DNA of 64,000 nt, taken from contig NC_133298.1 in NCBI RefSeq assembly GCF_005239225.2, positions 3,534,001-3,598,000 of the forward strand, in the 5' to 3' direction. Source of the stretch: Populus alba (taxonomy: Eukaryota; Streptophyta; Magnoliopsida; Malpighiales; Salicaceae). How positions within the stretch are numbered: position 1 is the first letter of the stretch; every line of letters begins with the position of its first letter. The notes under the pieces are model-generated. The model was not told the origin of the DNA, made no database searches, and saw nothing but the letters and a program-made list of their open reading frames with translations. Shown here one piece after another: positions 26,830-36,556 of the stretch. The translations under genes and the position numbers were made by a program.

Positions 26830-28536
26830 GGTGGTGGAAACAGAGAGAAAGGGAGAATTGGTATCATGAGTAAGTTATTATGTATGGAGAGAGTTGGCAT
26901 CATGTGTAAGTTATGTTTGTAATCAACTTTTTTAAATTTGTCTTCTTCTCTTGTAATAAAACTGGAGAAGTACTTTTTTTTTTCCTAGTTGTTTGTAATT
27001 AAACTATCAATTTAACAATGATTCTATGTTGTTAAATCTACTGGTTGTCATTGCTTAACATAGTTCCTCTTGAATTATATATTTAATGGTTGACATTGCT
27101 TTAGTTGATACTTTGTGGCATATAGTTCCGTGTTTGGGTTAATCATTTGTGTTCAGTTTATAGTCTTAATAAGAAACAGGTTATGCTTGTCTCTTTTCAT
27201 GTTGAAATTTCCATCTTTTGGATTTCTTCAATAAGAAGTTTTACACTAGCTCGACTTTTTGACACTCTCGTGATTGGCTTGTTGATGATTAATGATAATT
27301 TTATATTCTTGGACACGACGAGGTTGAAAGACTTTGCAAATATTTTGTCACGCTCATTTTCATTGTTTGTAGATGTCAGTATTATGGGTTATGACTATAA
27401 AGACAGAATTAAACTTTGATTGCTTCAATAGTTTTGTGGCTTGAAAGCTGATTGATGACTGTTAGACAAACGTATAGTCTTTGGAATTGGAGTTTTTTAA
27501 ATGTTTTCTCTCACGAGCCAAGATATATAAGCTTGCTTCTGTCCTCTTGTGTATTGAAGGTACATGCTAACATGCATCTTCGGTCTTATGTGGCATTATG
27601 AATAGTTGACTTAATATACCTGAACTAATATAGTGCTCTCTCTTTGGGGAACGTCATGTTCTGATATCCTATTTCTTTGTTTTGAATTCATGCATGTTTC
27701 TCAGTGACATGTTGGTTTTCCTTTCACGACTGAGCTTAGCATCTCAAAGAAACATCAATTTAGTAGATAGTAGCTTAGTAGGGCAAGTCATTCCTTCGAG
27801 TTCCATCCTAGTTTTCTTTTTGACTCATGTAGTGGATGGAAAATGTGTGTTCTAAGACTGTCTAGTTGATCATCAAAGGGTGGTGATTTTTACTACTGTG
27901 TGGTTTTTGGGAGGCTAGACACAGGTGGTCTGCTAATTCTTGAGCACTTGTCTGTTCAATATGCCTCTTTGGGTTTGGATTATCACAATCTGACCATCCC
28001 TTGTACTCTCTTTTGTTTTTATGCCTAGTAAATGATTTTATTTTCTTTGCATGTCACCTACTTCTTGGGGAGTCAAATCCCTTGTTGTGGACAGTATGAA
28101 AATATGCATGTTACTTTTTTTCTAGCAAGTGAAGGAAACATAAACAGGGATGCTAATTCTATTGCGTTTGCCTCTTTGCCTTCAATGTTTGCCGCTATCT
28201 CTATTTCTCTACAACATCTTTGAACTCCCTTTTATAGCTTGTGCTTCACAAACTCTTGTGCAAAATCGTTCCTTTTCCTAACCTGGCCGATCAAATTCAT
28301 GATTCAGAAAGTCTTCTTCTCATAATTCTTCCTCCCAGTCTGTCATTGTTAGAGTAAAAGGATTTGTTAGAACACTCGTTCTCTAGATATCTTGGTGATT
28401 CATCCTAAGGTGTAAGAGATTTTACTGTCTTCTATCTCCCAAATATAAAATGAGGATGCTAAAACAACACACCTGCGCTTTACGTAGCAATGGCCAATCG
28501 TGCTAGGCCATGGGCTGTTTTTAAGCACCTATCAAA
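26830..28536. other. 3' flank and intergenic region, no gene identified
   Basis: A 3'UTR-like stretch with AATAAA at 26956 follows the membrane-protein pseudogene. The rest is of mixed composition, less AT-rich than other spacers. Two short + frames (27147-27419, 28032-28223) carry no motif I recognise. It may hold an old LTR or gene remnant, but I cannot support one. Confidence 0.35.
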
Positions 28537-28552
28537 CGCTATAATTTAGTGT

Positions 28553-28759
28553 TTGCTTTGCATGATTTTAATGTATTTTCTGCCAAATGTTTTGGTTTCC
28601 CATTTTGAAGGTGTTTTTGAACATATGAATCAAGAAGCAGCTGCTGGAGATAAAAGTATATTACCTGATTGCCACCCTCAATTGTACTTTTATCAATCTA
28701 TGCTAAAAATTGGTGTTGTGAGTCAAGATTTGACATTGCAAAATGGAATACAGAGATGA
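28553..28759 (+). other. Conserved + strand fragment at the start of copy A
   Basis: An open frame contains HFEGVFEHMNQEAAAGDKS and LPDCHPQLYFYQSMLKIGVV. It recurs at 36149 in copy B with mostly conservative changes. It looks like a piece of a protein-coding exon taken up by the duplication, but I do not recognise the protein and see no start, stop or splice context that makes a gene. It may be a decayed exon. Confidence 0.4.
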
Positions 28760-28988
28760 AAGACATCACGTAAATAAGGAATGCACATTACACGGGCCTT
28801 CTTCTCCCTCCAGGTCATGAATGGGAAGGCCAAAAGTGTCATTTTACATAAACCTCTCTACTACACTCTAGGACGAACCACCAAGCAAAAACCTTGGAAC
28901 GAAATAGAAAACACGAGAAAGAAAAATCACAGCGCATACAAATGTCCACAGTATTAGCTTTTCTCCGAAACCTTAACTAGGATGAAAC

Positions 28989-31370
28989 TCATGGCTCGCG
29001 TCGTCTAAAACTGAGACACAACAAACAAAAAGCAAAGGCTATAGGATAAACAGAAAATTGGGTGGGATTGTTTTGGTCTCGAGACAAATAATGGTAGGCA
29101 ATTATTGCAAAAACACATTGAGAGACGGATAAAAGCAATTCCACAACTTGAACAGGATTTCCAAAAAGCCAAGGTATCCAGCCCTTCCACTGCGAACTAA
29201 CCCCTTCCTTTCCAACGGTGTAAGCAAGCTGAATCAAGGAGATGGCCATGACGGTGATTGACAGTATCATACCACTTAGCGCATACCGGGGTTGACGCTG
29301 CTGAGAAGACAAGTAATCAAGAACCGCAGTTGCAATCTCAAACAGAAGGTTCATAGCATAGAAGATGCTTCTCAATAGATCCTGCTCCGGGAGGGTATTA
29401 TTTGATTACTAAAAATCAAGATTTGTATTTGCTTTAATTGTAATATACATAGCTATATGAAGCATTATTGAGATGGTAGATTTTGACCTTTAGATTGAAT
29501 CCATCTGCCGGCCCGTTGTGTGTTGGTTGATTGTTTTTAAAATCGTCTGTAATTTCTACTACTGTCTCGTGATTTTGACCTTTAGATGGCATCAAGGGCG
29601 CAGGGGACATAACTACCCCCGAATTGCTTGCCTGGTGAATGCACCAGCTCATTGATTGGGCATGCCAAATTTACTGTTAAAAAAAAATTTCGAGAGGATA
29701 GTTTTAACCTGTCGATCGAATCCATCTGCGTGGTCATGTTCTCGTTGATTGTTATTTATATCGTCCTCGGTGTCGCGCTCACTCCTGGGCATTGAGGACA
29801 CAGGAGACTTAACTGCCTCCGAATTGCTTGCCTGGTGAATGCACCAACTCATTGATTGGGCATGCCAAATTTAATGTTAAAAAAAAATTTCGAGATGGTA
29901 GTTTTAACCTGTTGATCGAATCCATCTGCCCGGTCATGTCCTCGTTGATTGTTATTTATCTCTCTCTCGATGTTGCTCTCACTCCTGAGCATAAGGGACA
30001 TAAGGGATTCAACTGCCTCCGATTTGCTTGCCTGGTGAATGCACCAACACATTGATTGAGCATGTTAACGTTAATGTTAAAAGAAAAGGCCTCAACAACG
30101 GTATAGAGATCCAATACAAATGGAATCATTATCAAGGTCTGCTAAATCTCGAAACTAAATCACAAATTCATGTGCACTTGACATCTTTGAGAAACCTTGT
30201 TTTAGGTTTGGAGTATCTAGACCAGGGTTGTTGTTTCGAGCTCTTATTCATTAAAGATTTGTATCCTAAAAAAGGCTTTGAATCCTTTCAGAGAAGCTAA
30301 TTTGGACAAAAACAAAGGTTTTTGTTTTCTTTTTTGTTCAGGTTTGTGCTAAGATCTCTCTAATGGAAGAATATATTGAAATGCCAAAATTGTTTACACA
30401 TTCAAAAAAATATACACACAAGTCGGAGAATATGGACTACAATATAACCTTTGTTTCTATTCAAAATGGTCGTTATATATAGAATATTAAGACTTGTATG
30501 AAAAAACCACTAAATCCGAGGGATCATTTCGAGATTTGAGAGGCTCCCCCTGGCACCTCCTAGTTGTAAGGAAAAAAAACAAAAAAGAAACCTAAGATCT
30601 GACGTGCCTTAATTTGTCAATTTCATCCCAGTATGCTCTTTGCATGCAAACACATAGGAACGCTACATGCTGAAAATAACAACTATATAGGCCTAACAAG
30701 CATATCAATATGAATTGGATCGTCATGAGAACAGGGTTTTTGCAGGCAAGGGGATGGAGTATGTATAATTCTTCAGGGGAGAATAAATAAGACATACTAG
30801 TTCAAGATATGTATTGCGTTCGTGACGCAGCTTGTCCCTTGAGCATTCCGGATGCTCTTCTGTTTTTCCATCGCCAACGTCCAACCTCCAATTCCAAAGG
30901 GAAATTTGAAGCGTAGAAGAAGAACGAGAAACGAAGGCATTTATGCACAGGTTTAATAAACACTTGTTAATTACCAGTAGAAGAAAGGTTGGCCACTCCC
31001 GACAGTCATCCACTTCTGAAAGTAAAAGCTTAAATTGCGTCCAACCCGATGGCGTGGATCAATCTGTAAAATAACATTGTTTGATAAATGGTGTTAACCA
31101 AAACCTCCATGATTTTACTTATAAATTTAAATTTCATGAGGTTGAAAGAAGAAGCTTTTTGTGCTTCCTATAAGTTGATTTAGCCATATCAATTTAATTT
31201 AATCGTGAAAACACAAGGAAAGAAAGGGTACATGCCATTGAATTAAAACAGTTAACTTTAGTAGAATAATTAAGGTTTCCCACAAGAATGTATGAACTCA
31301 CAACTTCCAGCCACCGTTGCAAGGCTCCTTTCCAGGTCTTCCAACCCTTCGGAAGCTCAGATATCCAATG
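28989..31370 (-). CDS. IQM-like/multi-pass membrane protein, copy A, main exons
   Basis: Exons read on the minus strand: 31302-31370 (23 residues, [10 protein letters not shown]...), 30975-31063 ([14 protein letters not shown]...QPFFYW), 30798-30885 ([13 protein letters not shown]...), three repeat exons at 29909-30031, 29709-29831 and 29488-29631, and the last exon 28989-29381. All have GT-AG borders. The phases of neighbouring exons agree within the IQM-like block and among the repeat exons, and each of the latter is a whole number of codons. The IQM-like block copies the plant IQM signature (LEAIDPRHRYGHNLHFYY then QPFFYWLDVGDGK). The last exon has three or four membrane helices and ends in FRRREP. 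Exons linking the two halves are uncertain; one candidate is near 30610-30660. No IQ motif was found. I know no named protein with this layout, so function is not assigned. Confidence 0.55.
29488..30031 (-). repeat. Tandem array of three homologous exons, copy A
   Basis: Three exons (29909-30031, 29709-29831, 29488-29631) start at positions exactly 200 bp apart (30031, 29831, 29631) and encode 41, 41 and 48 residues. Each begins ASNS or ASKS, contains a NNNQR-type stretch and ends ADGF followed by four residues. All begin and end in phase 0, so whole exons can be gained, lost or skipped without breaking the frame. Introns between them are about 77 bp and also near-identical. Confidence 0.75.
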
Positions 31371-31499
31371 CTGCAAAGCCAACACAAGAACAATAAATGG
31401 AAGTAAATAAAAAATCTCCTAGCAAAAGCACCTTTACATGCACAATGCTAGAGTAAAGCGTAGTGCGACAAGGAGGGTGATGCCGTGATGGTGCAGGAA

Positions 31500-31509
31500 T
31501 TATATATAC

Positions 31510-31554
<45 letters not shown>

Positions 31555-32380
31555 GGACGCGCAGCAGAGGCTGCCATGTGCAGCCTCGGTTGGGCTGCCA
31601 TCCAGACAAATTTCCTCGCCTTGTCATCCTATTCTCCGGTGCAAGCCGACGTGACCACTATATAATCGCTTGTCATCACTTATCTTTAACATCACGGTCC
31701 GGTCTAAACTATGATTTATTTTTGTTTTTTATTTTTTAAAAAAATTTAATATTAATTTTATTTGTTTGTTTTTAATTATTTTTTTTTTAAAGTTTTAAGT
31801 GTTCCCGACATAATGAGGCAGCCCGTGTCACACTATTAATGACGGTTAATTTGGTGTTAATAACCATTTTTTTTTCCTTTTTCTTTCTTTCTATCTAAAT
31901 TTTCATGTTTACCTCTTAAAAATTAAAGAATAGTCCTTTAATTTGTTGGTTCTTTATAGCTAATCTCTTTGTTTTTTTTTTACTATTTTTTTTAATTTTA
32001 AATAATCTATAAAATTGACGAGTCTTTTCAATTTCAACTCTTAATTTTTTATATATTTTAAATTTAGTTATCATTCTTTGGTTTATTTTTTTTTTTTTTG
32101 TTTTGAGTCATTTTTTTAAATTGACTTTGTTTTTTTTGATTTTATTTTCCTTTGCTTTTTTCCTTTTATCAATTTTAATCTATGTTTTTTTATTGTTAAT
32201 TTTGTATCATTTTTTAAAATTGGTTTTGTTTTTGATTTAAACCCTAATCTTTCAAATTTCATCTCCTTTTTTCATTGTTATTTAATTACAATTATAGGCT
32301 CAATAACGAGTCTTCTCATTAATTTTTTAAATATACATAACTTATCCAAAAAAGAGAAGAAAAAAAAACCTGAGTTGATG
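31500..32380. repeat. TA microsatellite and T-rich spacer, copy A
   Basis: A (TA)n run at about 31505-31553 is followed by GC-richer sequence (31554-31640, CATGTGCAGCCTCGGTTGGG) conserved in copy B at 39301-39400. Then comes a T-rich low-complexity tract. The equivalent tract in copy B is about 1.2 kb longer. No coding exon is seen in it. Confidence 0.6.
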
Positions 32381-32557
32381 ATGTCATATATGAGTCAAAC
32401 TTCCAACTACAAGAACAAAAATCTCAAATGAATGGAACTTCCAGATAAAAATTCAAGCTTGAGATTATAGTATTGAAAGAAGGTAAATTAATTTATTTAT
32501 ATCACTTAATTTTAATGCATAAATATATTTCTGGTTTTTATGATGCATGTTAATTAC

Positions 32558-32959
32558 CTCCCCAAGAAACATTGATCGCCCCAGATCAGATAAAAAAATG
32601 TGAATTCCAAGAATAACGAAGTCGTGGATCAATCTGTAAAAAGAATACGAACTGAGAATAACACGTACAGTGCTGAATATATAGATGAATTGAAACATAG
32701 AAGTTTGCATGCTGGCTTACAGTTTCCCAACAATGTAGTAGGGCCAGTTGATCTCTGGATAGATTACCATACTGGAAGCTCAAGAAAAGTATTTTGTAAG
32801 TACAGCCAGACTCCATTTTTAAACAGTGGACAAAGCAAATCAAGTACCTTCTCAACTCTTGTTTCTGCCCATTTCAAGAGTGACACGATATGTTTTTCAC
32901 TCTCGATGTTTACATCTGCAACTTTACCCGTATTCGGGGTATGAGACAGGGTCGTTTGC
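32558..32959 (-). pseudogene. IQM-like exons, copy A, frameshifted
   Basis: Three exons in order 32848-32959, 32721-32771 and 32558-32633. They match the IQM order: an IES-KH...KWAETRVEK helix, then LSRDQLALLHCWET, then IDPRLRYSWNSHFF. In the third exon the A-run at 32592-32598 has seven bases where copy B has eight, so the frame hits TGA right after HFFI, although the first two exons are open. Compared with copy B the first exon lacks 6 bases and the second 3, all in frame. This is either a dead N-terminal part of the same gene as 28989-31370 or a second, separate IQM-like gene. Confidence 0.6.
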
Positions 32960-33063
32960 CTGCAAAAAGTTCACACTTCAAGTGAATAAAAGAACTCCCA
33001 TCTCACATAACAATCACAAGAGAACATAGATCATATCTACAAGACACAAACCATAGTAACTCA

Positions 33064-33346
33064 GCCGCAATTATACTGTCTGCTAGGTTTCGTCTGGTCC
33101 GAAAACCTCTGTAGTGTTTTTGAATCCTAATTGCGGCAGCTTTACTGACTGCTAGGATTCGTCTGGTCCGAAAACCTCTGTAGTGTTTTTGAATCCTAGT
33201 TGCGGCAGCTTTACTGACTGCTAGGATTCGTCTGGTCCGAAAACCTCTGTAGTGTTTTTGAATCCTAGTTGCGGCAGCTTTACTGACTGCTAGGATTCGT
33301 CTGGTCCGAAAACCTCTGTAGTGTTTTTGAATCCTAGTTGCGGCAG
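33064..33346. repeat. 69-bp tandem repeat with hairpin units, 4 copies
   Basis: Four units, each 69 bp, contain CTAGGATTCGTCTGGTCCG and AACCTCTGTAGTGTTTTTG and end GAATCCTAGTTGCGGCAG. Each unit is self-complementary: CTAGGATTC pairs with GAATCCTAG, GAAAAC pairs with GTTTTT inside it, and in the first unit GCCGCAATT (33064-33072) pairs with AATTGCGGC (33129-33137) outside it. Units 2-4 are nearly identical. It lies upstream of the first IQM-like exons, probably in an intron or leader. Confidence 0.9.
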
Positions 33347-34640
33347 CGTGACTCCAGGAATAAGTCGCTGTTTTAGAGAGTAGTAATGCCCGTTATGCTT
33401 TTTGTTAGACAATTGAATTTAGCGCTAATAAAAATTATTTGGCAAATGTGTGTGTAGCTGATTTTCTTAAAAGTAAATTACATAAACGAAGAATTTACCG
33501 CTAATTTCTGTTTTTTCTTGGTAGCTGCTTTTACCATTGACGATTAAAGTATCGTCTACAGTTTCTGCATCATCAGAAATCAACAATAAATGAATGGACA
33601 TGAGCGGATATAACAAAAATTGTCAAAACTGTGTGTGTGTGTGTATTATTTGGATAATATATAGCCCTTCATTGCCAAAAACGTATTGAGGTAGCTAGAT
33701 CCATCGCCAACAGGAAAGCAGAAAAACAGCCAAGACATCATCATATTTTTCTTTATTCGAGAATCTGAATCTTATTTGGAATGGAAAGGAAAGAACCAGA
33801 TGCAACGCTCTCCATGTCTTCTTTTCTCTTCCCTTAGCAACCTAAACTCTTGGAAAGTTAGGAGTAATGCCGACCCAGTTATTATGAAGGTTCAACTCTT
33901 ACCACCCAAAAATAAATAATACAGAAGGAAGGAGCTGAGAAAGAACGCGTAACCATGGAAAATTTTACGAGCCCTTCAAAGTCTAAAAAGGACTGGCCTT
34001 TCACGGACCAAATAGTGAAAAAATAATCAAAACAAAAGGAAAGAGTCGAGCAATTCATGTCCCTTATGAAGAAAAAAAATAATGCAAGAAGACTAACACA
34101 GTGGAGGACAATTACAAGAAAGGAAGTCGATGAACAAAAAAGACTGGACTTTAACCAGCCCGAAATTGAAATAATAAACAAAACGGAAAAAAAAAAGAGT
34201 TGGTCGTTGGATATAGTTTAATTAGTTAGGTTTTGGGTTTATTTTTTAAAAAAATATTAATTTAAATTTTATAAATTTTAGATTAATTAAAAGCATTATT
34301 AATTTTAGTATTTTAAAAAAATTAATTGACATACATATACATTATTTTGGATATTTACAATTAAAAAAATAATAAAAAGAAAGAAGAATGCAAGAAGACT
34401 GACAGAGTGAAGGACGAGTAAAAGCAACCACGTGTAAAACAAGACTGCTTTTTTACCGATTGAAAATTGAAAGAATAATAACAAGACGACGAGGGGGACG
34501 CACGCCTGTTGATCAGAGAACTTTTGGTCGTGTGGTCACAGAGCGGTGAGTACACATATAATGCGTGGTGTTTATGATTGCTGCTTTGTCACGCAAGACA
34601 TATGCTAAATATTTGACTGTTTTGATGCGGATTAGATTTA
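33347..34640 (-). other. Probable 5' part of the copy A IQM-like locus
   Basis: A stretch at about 33505-33575 on the minus strand reads openly (DDAETVDDTLIVNG and on) between an AG acceptor and a GTAAATT donor, and is conserved in copy B. It may be an upstream exon, but its phase does not fit the next exon directly. The remaining sequence, also conserved in copy B to about 34640, probably contains promoter and leader. No IQ calmodulin-binding motif is seen. Confidence 0.35.
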
Positions 34641-36020
34641 AAAAAAAAAAAAAAAAAAAAAACTATATCCACAAGTTTTTTCAATATATTTTTAAAATTA
34701 AAAATTTTTCAGTAATATATATATATATATATATAATCAAATAAATCAAGAACTATATATTAATACATAAAAAAACCATAAATAATAACTAAACATAAAA
34801 TTAGAAAAAATGAAAGACATGTGTAGATCAAGATATTTAATCTTGTATGATGGATGTTTATGTTGTTATGTTTGCTAAATTTATTTATTTAAATAATTTT
34901 TTTATTCAATCAAATTATAATAGAAATAGAGATACAAATTAAATTGATTGAATAAAATAAAAATAAAAAAACACTATTCAAGGTTGCACAATGCACATAT
35001 TATAAATATTATCTAAAAAGAAAAAAAATATTTTCAAAAATAAAGTTTATCTATACAAAAGAAAAAAAAATTATAGATGAATAAAAAAAACTCTTTAGAA
35101 TTTAAATGCATGACAAAAAAATACATGTCATTTAAAATATGATCTCTAAATAAAATGAAAGAAAAAAAGGGTATTAATCTACATATAAATAAAAAAAACA
35201 AAGAAAATAAATCATTAAAAAAAATAATTTAGAAAAAAAATATTTAATCTCGTAGGACGAGACATTTATACGGTTATGTTTGCTAAATTTATTTATTAAG
35301 ATAATTTTTTTTATTCATTCCAACGATAATATAAATAGAGACATAGATTAAATTGATTTTAATAAAATAAAATGAGAAAAATTATTATTCAATGTTACAC
35401 ATATTAGAAATATTAGTTGAAAAGAAAATTTTTACATTTTTAAAAATTCTATACAAAAGATAAAAAAAAATTATAGATAAATTAAAAACTATTCTTCAAA
35501 ATTTAGATGCATAACCAAAAAAAATTTTTGTTATTTAAAAGATGTTCTCTAAATAAAATCAAATCTAACATATAAAAAAAAAATTGAAAGATGATGAAAA
35601 TTAAAATAATAATGATTACAATTTTATAAATTATTTCAAATAAAATAAATAACAATATAAAGAATAATGACCAAATTTGATAGATAAAAAATTTCAATTT
35701 AAAAAATGATAAGAGAAAAATAAAATAACAATCATAAAAATAAGAACAAAAAAAAATTAAATTAAATCAAATTTTAGTGATGAAATTAAAAAAAAAATCA
35801 AAACAAAATATATAGCGATCAGAAGTTTGAAGATCAAATTTAATATAATCAACAACTAATATATATGACATTTTTAAATTTTTCACAATTTCTAAAAAGT
35901 GTTTTCTACTCAAAATAAAAGAAAAATACTTTCCTGAAAACCAACAAATATGAAAGTTTGGAAAGTGACTTTTAAAAATCCACTTTTCATAAAACAAATG
36001 GGGCTTTAGTTTCAACATAT
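34641..36020. repeat. AT-rich element with internal tandem duplication, copy A
   Basis: Very AT-rich sequence. A block with GTTATGTTTGCTAAATTTAT followed by a TTTTTTATTCAATC-type stretch occurs at about 34865 and again at about 35275, a period near 410 bp. The 3' part (35580-36010) belongs to the same family as the element at 12410-13375. Copy B has the same internal duplication at 43980 and 44395, so it predates the large duplication. Confidence 0.65.
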
Positions 36021-36148
36021 CTTTTTAAAATGCATTTTAATTAAAAAAAATTTAAATAATATATTTTTTTATGTATTTTCTACCAAATGTTTTGCATGAT
36101 TTTTTATGTAGTTTCAGCGTATCTTTTTAAAATGCTATAATTTAGTTT

Positions 36149-36406
36149 TTGCTTTGCATGATTTTAATGTATTTTCTGCCAAATGTTTTGGTTTTCCATT
36201 TTGAAGGTGTTTTTGAACATATGAATCAAGAAGCAGCTGACGGAGATAAAGGTGTGTTGCCTGATTGCCACCCTCAATTGTACTTCTATCAATCTATGCT
36301 CAAAATTGGTGTTGTGAGTCAAGATTTGATGGAATACAGAGATGAAAGACATCACGTAAATAAGGAATGCACACTACACGGGCCTTCTTCTCCCTCCAGG
36401 TCATGA
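36149..36406 (+). other. Conserved + strand fragment at the start of copy B
   Basis: Counterpart of 28553-28759, with HFEGVFEHMNQEAADGDKG and the same LPDCHPQLYFYQSMLKIGVV stretch. It runs on for 26 more residues because a short deletion (CATTGCAAAA in copy A) changes the frame downstream. Family not recognised; probably an exon fragment. Confidence 0.4.
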
Positions 36407-36556
36407 ATGGGAAGGCCGAAATTGTCATTTTACATCAACCTCTCTATTACAGTCTAGGACCTCGGAACGAAATAGAAAACAGAAGAAAGAAAAATCACAA
36501 CGCATACAAATGTCCACATTATTAGCTTTTCTTCGAAACCTTAACTAGGATGAAAC

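Larger units (their letters stand above)
28537..36127. repeat. Tandem segmental duplication, copy A
   Basis: About 7.6 kb, repeated head to tail by copy B. Both copies start with GCTATAATTTAGT followed by TTGCTTTGCATGATTTTAAT (28535 and 36132) and follow the same order: a + strand fragment, C-terminal membrane exon, 41-residue exon repeats, IQM-like exons, T-rich spacer, further IQM-like exons, a 69-bp array, and an AT-rich element. The junction (about 36105-36135) lies in the AT-rich element shared by the ends. Confidence 0.9.

Noticed and set aside
27147..28223. Two short + frames
   Set aside because: Neither shows a motif, splice structure or codon bias strong enough to call a gene.
33064..33346. 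CRISPR-like array
   Set aside because: Units are contiguous 69-bp tandem repeats without unique spacers, in plant nuclear DNA.
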